Origin: Adiantum capillus-veneris
Lineage: Eukaryota; Streptophyta; Polypodiopsida; Polypodiales; Pteridaceae
Direction of reading: 5' to 3'
DNA length: 64,000 nt
Assembly (NCBI GenBank): GCA_014529385.2
Contig: CM043964.1
Coordinates: 4,086,997-4,150,996, forward strand
Below are positions 56,216 to 64,000 of the stretch, one piece after another (position 1 is the stretch's first letter; the number at the start of each line of letters is the position of its first letter). Made by a program: the position numbers and the translations under genes. Below the pieces are notes generated by a model. That model ran no database searches, was not told the DNA's origin, and saw only the letters and a list, made by a program, of their open reading frames with translations.

Positions 56216-56439
56216 AAAACTTCTCAATTAAATTTTTCTTCATCAATCATATATTTGTTACTGACGTAACTTTGCTGCAGAAGCCAGTTACACATCGTTC
56301 CGATTCAGTCGAGCCGTTGATGATCGTCCAAATTCTATCGAGCTACAGTTGGTACATGATCTTTTGTTATATGATATACTCGTTCATTGATTCTCGTATA
56401 ATTATTCTTTTAGAGATATAGTTTACGTCGTTTTATTGA

Positions 56440-57030
56440 TAATTTCTCATTGATACCATAGTGATTTTGATGGTACCATGATGATGTTTTGTTAATACTT
56501 TGGTCATGGTGATTTTCGTTGATACCATGATGATATGTCATTGATACCATGGTTATTCTCGGTGGTGCCATGATGATATTTCATTGATACCATGGTTATT
56601 CTCGGTGATGCCATGATGATGTTTCGTTGATACCATGGTTATTCTCGGTGATGCCATGATGTTGTTTCGTTGATTTCATGGTGATTTTCGTTGATACCAT
56701 GATGATATGTCATTGATACCATGGTTATTCTCGGTGGTGCCATGATGATATTTTGTTGATACCATGGTTATTCTCGGTGATTCCATGATGATATTTCGTT
56801 GATTCCATGGTGATTTTTGTTGATACCATGATGATGTTTTGTTGATACCATGGTTATTCTCGGTGATACCATGATATTGTTTCGTTGATACCATGGTTAT
56901 TCTTGGTGATGCCATGATGATATTTCGTTGATACCATGGTTATTCTCGGTGATGCCATGATGTTGTTTCGTTGATACAATGATTATTCTCGGTGATATCA
57001 TGATGCTTTTCGTTGATACCATGATCATTT
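56440..57030 (+). repeat. Tandem array 2 in R, short minisatellite
   Basis: Units of about 45-50 bp such as ttgataccatggttattctc plus ggtgatgccatgatgatgtttc, roughly a dozen copies, with the central ccatgg conserved. Open frames across it are not genes. Confidence 0.9.
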
Positions 57031-57737
57031 ATTCATTTTTATTGATATAATGATGATATTTTGTTAATACTTTGATGGTATTCATTGATCACTACATTGA
57101 TAAATGTTGTTTTATGTAGTATATACACATATCATTTGTATCACGTAATCACACATTTTATACTTTTACGTTTATACTTTATGTACCATATGTTGTCGTG
57201 CGTATATATGTCGTCAAAAGAGTGGCGTCGCGAACCATCTCTTATGGCATTGTAAACGTAATTATTTCATTAACGATGCTAATAATTTTCATGACATGTT
57301 TTGTTTTGGAGTATATGATCTATGTAGGATTGATCAAAGAATTGATTTTATGAAGACAAACTTGGTGACAATAAAAGATTTATGAAGATATGTTTGGTGA
57401 TGCCATATTGATGACAACATGAAGACATGTTTGGTGATGCGATATTGATGACAAGCTACACAGCAGATTCACGGAGACACTTTTGATTACAAGCTAATCG
57501 ATAGCTTTTACACCTCTTTATTGAACCTTTGTATTCATTATTGTATTGATAGGATAGGAGTAATGTAACTCCTCATAAAACATTCATTGTAAAAGGAGTG
57601 ATGTAGCTCCTCGTAAACATTTGTATATTCAATGATTTTTATAATATAACGGTGGGTGTATATAGAGCTGTGGGTTTTTCCCTTGATCCCCCAAGGGTTT
57701 TTTCATCCACAGTTACGGACCCTTATTTGAGCGGGGG

Positions 57738-57877
57738 TGTTGAGCTTATATGTGAAGCTACTCAATATATGGCTTCTCTATATATGGCACCCAGGTCCCC
57801 TCTATATATACATCATCTCATGTGTGTATTCTACACACTTTGGGGTTCTACTTCTGTGTTCTCTCCTTCTCTCAACA
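57738..57877 (+). repeat. R 3' LTR
   Basis: tgttgagcttatatg to ctctcaaca, perfect tg/ca ends, followed by agagc. Confidence 0.92.
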
Positions 57878-57882
57878 AGAGC

Positions 57883-58414
57883 CACTAAGACCAACCAAGT
57901 AGCAAAGGACCCCACACAAAGACAATCAACAACAACAAAGAGCCAATGGGGACTAAGCACAACCAAGGGAGAAACAACCTCAAAATGGATCCCTCGTCTT
58001 CTACTACAAAAGCAAGGCTTTTACAACAGAAATCATCAGGTTTGGATACCAAAGCCTAGTGTCCATCAAATTATAGAAGAAGATAAAATGCCAAAGAGGG
58101 TCACACAAGGACCAAAAACAAGATGGGTTCCAAAATTGTTAGTGGAAACTCAATCACAGAGAACCCACACATCTCGACAATTGCTTCTCATGGAAATTAA
58201 TGCAACGGCTACATCAAGCCCTATCAGAGCTGAAGGACTTGTTTTACAAAGAAGTATCAACATACAACAACCAAGTCAAGAGGAGCCAAAATATGCCAAC
58301 CTACTCGACAAAATGGTGGCATTCAAAGACCAAAGCAATGATAGAGGCCTTAATCTCAAGAACTTATGGCATTGGGTTTCAGGCCATGAACAGGTAAGTC
58401 CAAGTCACCATTAA
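57883..58414 (+). pseudogene. T long frame, part 3
   Basis: Resumes the frame split by R (codons for P-R-A, then T-K-T-N-Q) and runs to a stop at about 58414. Contains SKWIPRLLLQKQGFYNRN, HQVWIPKPSVHQ and KTRWVPKLLVETQ. The QGFYNRNHQVW segment (58010-58045) is the third copy of the QG[FY][FY]xxN...W motif. Basic and Gln-rich; unknown function. Confidence 0.65.
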
Positions 58415-59638
58415 AAATACATGGCATAAAAGTCAAGAGTCGGGCAGCTGAGCCACTAAATGAGCAAGGCATTAGTCCCAAAGCTTCAAGTAATATTCTC
58501 TGTGGTCTAAGAGTCTTAGCTATTCTAGGTATTGCTGAAGGTGGAGGAGTTGAGCATATTTATGTTGTGTCGCTCATGCTGGTATAGGTGAGCATAAGAG
58601 TCAAAGTCTATGTATTTTAAGTTTGGTTAAATGAAAAAAGTCCAGAAGACACTCACGCACTACGCATAGTGATGAATGAGTGGAGAAGCTTCTACATCGA
58701 AAACCCTTCTTGGAAACGTGCAAGCTATTGAGACGTCCTTTGATGTCACATGTGCTACATTTTTTCCTTGAAGCACCCATCAACTCCATCTTTTACACTA
58801 CATGCTTTTGTTTAAAAACTTCTCATAAGCATATAGAGTGTCCCATAATTGGCACTTACATTAGGCACTCTTCCTTTGTTTCTCCCAAGCACTCACCTTG
58901 CATGACAGGTACTTCGAGTCAAAATGCTCAACTCCAATAAGAGCGTATACTGAAGGCACTTTTTTCCCACTGGGTTTTTCCCTTTGGTCATCCAGGTTTT
59001 AAGACCCTAATCTAGACCTCATCATCAACTTCTTGTATATATTCCTTCTACATCAACAATAAGGAAAGGGCTACCCAATCCATAAACAACAACTTGGAGC
59101 AAAAATAGCAAGTCTCCATATGCTTATCAAGAGCATCTTTTATCTTCAAGGGTGACAACAAAGCTCCATCCAACAATGGCAAGTCAAAGAATGGCCTACA
59201 ACATCAAGCAATGAGAAATTTAGCAAGCGAGCTATCCACAACAATCAAAAATAGCTCACACAGTGCTTCAACATTGGTGACCTATTGTAAACAGCTCAAA
59301 TTGCAGTGGACCTTGAATGAATATCTATCATAAAGTCCACGCCACAAGGAGGATCAATTCTACACGATCAAACACTTCAACATCCATCTTTACGGAAACT
59401 AACATTGACAACCAAGAGGCGAATGCACAACAAAAAGAAACGTTACCTCGATAATCAAAGCTCAAATCATGTATCAACAACATGATAGCTATGCATCACT
59501 CAAGGAAGGGGGGAGCGTCATCAACGACAACGGGATTCCCAAGATGAAGACCAACCTTGAAGACAAATCTAAAGACAACTCCATGCCAAGACTGCACAAG
59601 GTCGTGTCAAGGGACCACACGAGCTAGGAAGGGGGGAG
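58415..59638 (+). other. T 3' untranslated region with two purine tracts
   Basis: No frame of note. The purine tract caaggaaggggggagcgtca at 59501-59520 is closely repeated as aggaaggggggagtg at 59626-59640 next to the LTR. Only the second can prime the 3' LTR. Confidence 0.6.
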
Positions 59639-60568
59639 TGTTTGGAGGTGATAACAACATGCAAGTGCATACCTAGCCAAGGCGCCGTTGAGTCAGCCGG
59701 CCAAAGTTTTGATGTGGTCACATTATTTTTCCGATGTTTAATACATCAAACCCTGTAAAAGTCTAATGACAATCGCCTATGTCAAGTCTGAGTCAAAGAT
59801 GTAATTTTTCCAATGATGTATGTAGAAGTCCATGAAATGTTGGCCGTCGGCCACTTTAGAAAGCCCTAGGTATATAATACACTGAGGTTAGTGGAAAAGG
59901 GGAGATTATTTTATTAAGATAAGGGACTACTACGTTATGTACACAGAGATACCTCTTTGCTCCAACTTGTAATCATCACTTCTGTGGCTACGATAATCCA
60001 AATTCAGTTTTGTTTCTTGCATTGTGTTCCTCTTACTCTGCTCTTTCATTCAAGTGTAAGCATTCAATATTTGGTGAAGGTTTCAAACGCACTCGTTTAG
60101 GCCTTAAATCGTTGTTTTGAGTGTTTATATGCGTATTTTATGTTGTTTTGACCCTAAGAGAGGCTTTAGGGACCCTAAAATGACCCATTAGGATCACATG
60201 TTCGCTGTTTTTGCTGACTTTGGGATAAACGATCGCGATCGTTGTACCTCTCCATAATTCTGTGACAGTGATAGGATATGTTCCTAATAGTCCCCTGTAG
60301 CTTCTCTTCAAGTTTCATGGGATTCCAATATGATTTGCATGGTGAACGGGAGTGATGACTGTAGAGCTGTGTAGAAGGACATAGGCAGATTACTTGGCTT
60401 TAGTGCGTTTGATTTTCTTGTAGAGTTAGTAGTTGCATCTCTTCGAGTTCACTTCATTAGGATTGACACCCTAGTGAGTTTCCATGCCTCATCCGAGTCG
60501 CTTCCCCTGTTTCGATAATTTTATGTTGATGCTTGAGAGATATGCTATGGACGTCCGTCGCGGCGACC

Positions 60569-60575
<7 letters not shown>
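59639..60575 (+). repeat. T 3' LTR (937 bp)
   Basis: tgtttggaggtgataac to acccgcaaac, the partner of 49299-50278. Includes the palindrome at 60228-60243. Confidence 0.85.
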
Positions 60576-60658
<83 letters not shown>

Positions 60659-60830
60659 GCGTCCTAGTTCGCATCCAAAACTAGGTGGTGCCCCAAATTT
60701 GTGTAGGGTTAGGTTGCGGGTTTTTGTGTGTGTTGTTTTTTTTTTCCAACCCCAACCCAATTGAGCAGCACGGGAGCCTAGAAGAGTGCTTAGAGGACAC
60801 TCTTCTTGTTGCCCGCCCCGGACCGCCTCA
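60576..60830 (+). repeat. G1 3' LTR, last part, starting with CT array
   Basis: CT microsatellite to 60656, then atgcgtcctagttcgcatcc to ccccggaccgcctca, matching 24747-24920. Followed by the duplication atat. Confidence 0.88.
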
Positions 60831-60834
60831 ATAT

Positions 60835-61348
60835 ATTGAATTGGTTGCATAAGGGGGACTACAAACCTTGACTGGGTAAGAGTATTCCTCAAATGTATGA
60901 TTATTTTGAATATTTCTTTGTGTTATTTCATGCATTGGTTTATGTAGAGAGTGCATTATGTATTATGAAAGATTATTAGTGCATGACATGACCAATCATA
61001 GATATTATTGCTTTCGTGTGTTTTTTGCAAATAATTGACATTGTTCAATGTAGAAGTTGATTATTCTTTGTAGCATTTAGAATCAGATGTGTCTTATTGT
61101 TTGCAAATCAAAGAGGATGTATAAATAATCATCATAATAATAATTGCATTGAGAAATTTATAGCATTATTTTATTTATTATGTCGTGTAGAGAGTGCATT
61201 GCAATGTGTATGTTTTCTCACAACATAGGTGATTGATATGTGGATTGACTAGCGTGCATTGAAAATCTCATATCGTCCAGATTTGATTACTTTCTTAGTG
61301 ATTAGTTTTTTAATATATATTGAAAAGAATAAAACAACGCGTATGTAA
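60835..61348. other. Unassigned AT-rich flank of the nest
   Basis: This resumes the pre-insertion DNA after G1 (partner of sequence before 22412). No coding or repeat identity recognised. Confidence 0.4.
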
Positions 61349-61890
61349 ATGATGTTGAAACTCGTTTTTGCATCCATTTTTATACATTGGAATCACTTAT
61401 CTAAGTGCATTGTGATTGAAACTTCCAATTGCATGGCCTTTGATGAATGGATGCTTAAGCAAAAAGACAAAGTGAAAGAGAAAATTACATGTCTACGTGG
61501 AAACATAAACAAGGCTGCTTGGTGGAAGAGTGCAATGTATGCATACCATGTCATGATGCCGGCTATGTTTTTGATTTGCAACCTTGATCAAAAGGTGCCA
61601 AATATGGGCGAAGTGTGGATGACCTGGTGGTGAGTCCAACAAAGTCTTGAAAATCCTGAGGAGTTGAAAGAGTCTGTAGCAGAGAAGGAGTGGAAACTAC
61701 CATTCTATGGCAAACAACGATAAATTTTGGCCAATACTCTGGATCAAAAGGATGCTCCATAGTGTGGCTTACATGGTCAATCTAGAGTACTGGAATTTAG
61801 ATCTGATGTCCAATACAAGGGTGGTCATCAACGATTTCTATCGTGTGGTCAACACGTTGGATGGGGGAAAAGGGGAACACACCCGGAACC
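61349..61890 (+). pseudogene. Possible hAT-type transposase fragment (DUF659-like)
   Basis: Two frames. First, 61349-61633: MAFDEWMLKQKDKVKEKITC and NINKAAWWKSAMYAYHVMMP..NLDQKVPNMGEVW, then after a frameshift near 61690, MANNDKFWPILWIKRMLHSV and AYMVNLEYWNLDLMSN. A helix with F/WW-K followed by a P-x-x-x-x-L...D pattern and later RMLHSxAYxxNPEYW is typical of the region before the hAT dimerisation domain. No terminal repeats seen. Another repetitive-protein family is possible. Confidence 0.45.
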
Positions 61891-61922
61891 CAGACAGCCT
61901 ACCTCTCTATAGCCTAGGATAA

Positions 61923-64000
61923 TCATTGCATCCCGATCCACTATAGTTTACCTTCAAAAATCGCACAATCAACAGCAATCCACACCGGTTCGGCCTATTT
62001 ATGACTATTCTGGAACACACACTGCTCTCTCTTTCTCTCTCACACACACAGGGGTCCGTGGAGGCACACACATCTCCAACAATGGAATCAGATGGTTGGA
62101 GCAGAGAAAAAAGAAGGGGGGGGAGGGGAAGAAACGACACCAAAAAACCACATAGTTTCCTTCAATTACGGCAAAAAACCATCATCAAAACCTGCTACAA
62201 CAGCTTGACATGGAGACCTTGAGCAACAAGGGAAAAAATGGACACTTTGGTTTCACCACTCGTGCGACTCTCCTTGCTGAGAGCACAACAAAAACACCCA
62301 TATTTTATGTCACCTTCTCTCCAAAATAAAGCTTGCCTTCGTCCTACCTCGGGGTCTCGAGAACACCCCTCCGAGTCTATCCCCTCTCAGCCGAGAGCTC
62401 CTCCCTTGAAGAAAAAAATGGCTAGTTCTTTTTCCTCCTCGGTGCTCTCCAAGACCTCTCCCTCAAAAAAACTCTCCCAAAACTGCCAAAAATTGCCCCT
62501 ATGGGCCACGTGCATAAACCCCTATTTTGGGTCAAACCTCCCTTTTTACTTTGCATAGCGTGTGACAAGCTGCCATTGCTATTTTTGGCAAGTGTATCTT
62601 CAGCCCCAAGCCTAGCATGAACCACCACTTATTCAAGTGGGGCACCGACGGCGCAGTTGGTGCTCCCCAACTTTGCTCTCGAAAGGGTTTTTCCCGAATG
62701 GGCACGTGAACCATACTGCCACAAGGGTGCCACATCAGCACATGCTACACAAAGGTCTCACCACTCTCAAGAGTCATTTCTCTCAAGAGCCATTGCTCAC
62801 CCAAAGGTGTCACCACTCTGAAGAGCCATTGCTCACCCAACACAGCCTGGGGCACCACCAGGGCTACCGAGAGCAGCGTCGGACCACATGCGGCCATCGC
62901 TACAAGCTCCATGAGAGCGCCTCACCCACATTGTCGTGTCGTGGCACGTACATAGTGTGAAATAAAAACATTCACCTCACTTTTGACACTTCTTGATGCA
63001 TGGAAAGAAAACCAATAATGTACATATCGTGATATATGCTAAAGCGGCTACTACGGTCGCTATCATATACATACCTATCCGGGGAGTCGTGGCCCTGGAT
63101 GTGGCTCATTTGCATGCTTTTTCACTTGATAGGATGCCTAATTTGGTTTGAAAATGTACATAGTCCAAGTGTTTCATGGTGGCACACTCATCTCGCCTAC
63201 AAAGACTAATGCGGGCAAAAAATACCAAAAATAGCAGCTAACAGGCGTCGTTGCAGAATTGCATGGAAAGTGACCCAAAATGGTATATGGATTAAAAATC
63301 ATGCTTATCTATGATTTCTATGCTTATGCGAGTGATCCCACAAATTCAGGGATTTTTTTGACTCCGTTTGGGATTTTTTGCATCAAAAATGACATTTTTT
63401 GAGTAAAAAATGAGCTGAAAATGGCCTAGTTTTGGTCCAAAGTGGCAAAATGGCCCAAAAATGGACACATCAGCTCATATTTCCATGGGTAAGAGAGAGA
63501 ATGGGGATTTTTACAGAAAAAACCTGCAATTTATCACTACTTCTCAATAGCTTCCATGGTTGCCCAATCTATGTGTGTTGCAGTCTTGCCTCTTCGCAAT
63601 CTTGTATCTGAGCTTGTGAGGGAGTGCATTAGGGTTTTCCCTTATCAAAATGGTGTGTGGGCTTAAATTTAGAAGCTCTTAAATCTCTGTAAACTCAGCA
63701 TGTGGTCTCCGTGAAGGTGGAAGCTTGTGTATTCGTTTCAACTGCTTGATGCTACGACTATGTAATCGGGGGCGAGGCTACATGATACCACCAAAGAGGT
63801 TTGGGTTTTGATTGAGAATTGTTCTTGTATGAGCATTGAGATTTTATGGCTTAACATTTAGTGTTCCTAATTGATCTTTTAAATTAAAATTGGATGTGAT
63901 TTGATGGTCCTTTCATCATAATCTCAACTACCAAAACAAGCACATTCCAAGCACAATAGCAAAGAGGGTTTGTGACATTTTTTTCACGAACGCTTTTAGA
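61923..64000. other. Unassigned terminal stretch
   Basis: Contains a CA/CT-rich patch (62020-62060), a short imperfect tandem repeat of aagagccattgctcaccca (62790-62840) and AT-rich text with A/T runs at 63340-63420. Open frames lack codon bias or motifs. Nothing supported. Confidence 0.4.

Larger units (their letters stand above)
55120..57877 (+). mobile_element. R: small LTR retrotransposon, 2758 bp, non-coding
   Basis: LTRs of 140 bp (55120-55259 and 57738-57877) with about three differences, a perfect 5-bp duplication agagc (55115-55119, 57878-57882), an initiator-tRNA-Met primer site tggtatcagag at 55260-55270, and a purine tract gagcggggg at 57729-57737. No protein is encoded; the inside is two tandem arrays plus AT-rich spacer. 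It resembles an oversized TRIM or small LARD. Recent by LTR similarity. Confidence 0.92.
49299..60575 (+). mobile_element. T: 11.3-kb non-autonomous LTR element with long unusual frame
   Basis: Direct repeats 49299-50278 and 59639-60575 bound it. A primer site (ttggcgccatttccgggga) follows the left LTR and a purine tract (aggaaggggggag) precedes the right LTR. It inserted into a CT microsatellite, so the duplication (tctct) cannot be told from the repeat. Internal: a 2-kb leader of tandem modules with conserved palindromes, one long reading frame interrupted by element R and one TAA, and a 1.2-kb 3' region. No RT, RNase H or integrase is seen. The primer site resembles those of Tat/Athila elements, suggesting such a partner supplies the enzymes. 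Confidence 0.82.
22416..60830 (+). mobile_element. G1: outer Tat-like Ty3/gypsy element, split by three insertions
   Basis: The 5' LTR is 22416-24920, the internal region 24921-27916 plus 46829-46851, and the 3' LTR 46852-49298 plus 60576-60830. The LTRs start TGATAGCC and end CCGCCTCA. The flanks carry a 4-bp duplication atat at 22412-22415 and 60831-60834. Continuity across G2 is shown because the motif gaatataccatcatcctggg, intact in G2's own 3' end, is split here between 27916 and 46829. Elements G2 and T are nested within it. RT to integrase is deleted, so it is non-autonomous. Confidence 0.85.

Noticed and set aside
58440-58640. Short frames after the T reading frame
   Set aside because: Many stops and no motif; treated as 3' untranslated region.

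Overview
The window looks like heterochromatic or intergenic DNA from the nuclear genome of a land plant with a large, repeat-rich genome. Evidence: plant-type Ty3/gypsy elements (a chromodomain chromovirus and a dual-RNase H Tat-like family), a Ty1/copia element, very long LTRs, initiator-tRNA-Met primer sites, TATA boxes inside LTRs, and long GA/CT microsatellites. I cannot name the species. I see no host gene, tRNA or rRNA. Nearly all identifiable coding sequence is transposon-derived and most of it is broken.

Layout. (1) 1-5917: minus-strand chromovirus; its left LTR is cut by the window edge, its gag/protease is mostly deleted, and its two LTRs are nearly identical. It sits in the integrase of (2) 5918-9605: an older, decayed minus-strand Ty3/gypsy pol (protease C-terminus, RT, RNase H, integrase). 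(3) 9906-16635: a minus-strand non-autonomous element with about 2.1-kb terminal repeats and a decayed internal reading frame. (4) 16636-22415: patchwork holding a decayed coiled-coil reading frame, GA arrays and a protease/gag-spacer remnant that may be the missing front half of element 2.

(5) 22416-60830 is one 38-kb nest. The outer element G1 (plus strand) has a 2.5-kb 5' LTR, a gag-protease pseudogene lacking RT to integrase, and a 3' LTR starting at 46852. A sister element G2 (27917-46828, minus strand, 4-bp duplication ccat) is inserted just before G1's polypurine tract. G2 has gag-protease-RT-RNase H-second RNase H-integrase plus two related extra reading frames upstream of gag. G2 is itself interrupted by a Ty1/copia element (33496-38768) and a 1.34-kb terminal-inverted-repeat DNA transposon (30374-31712). 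G1's 3' LTR is split inside its CT microsatellite by T (49299-60575), an 11.3-kb LTR element with no RT, one long unusual reading frame and a leader of tandem modules carrying a perfect 12-bp palindrome. T's frame is interrupted by R (55120-57877), a small LTR element with 140-bp LTRs, a perfect 5-bp duplication and two tandem arrays.

(6) 60835-64000: flanking DNA with a decayed possible hAT-type transposase fragment.

Best candidates for undescribed biology are the T element (conserved CpG-rich palindrome in leader and LTRs, plus a protease-containing protein with repeated QGxxxxN...W motifs) and the paired accessory reading frames upstream of G2 gag, which are absent from G1.
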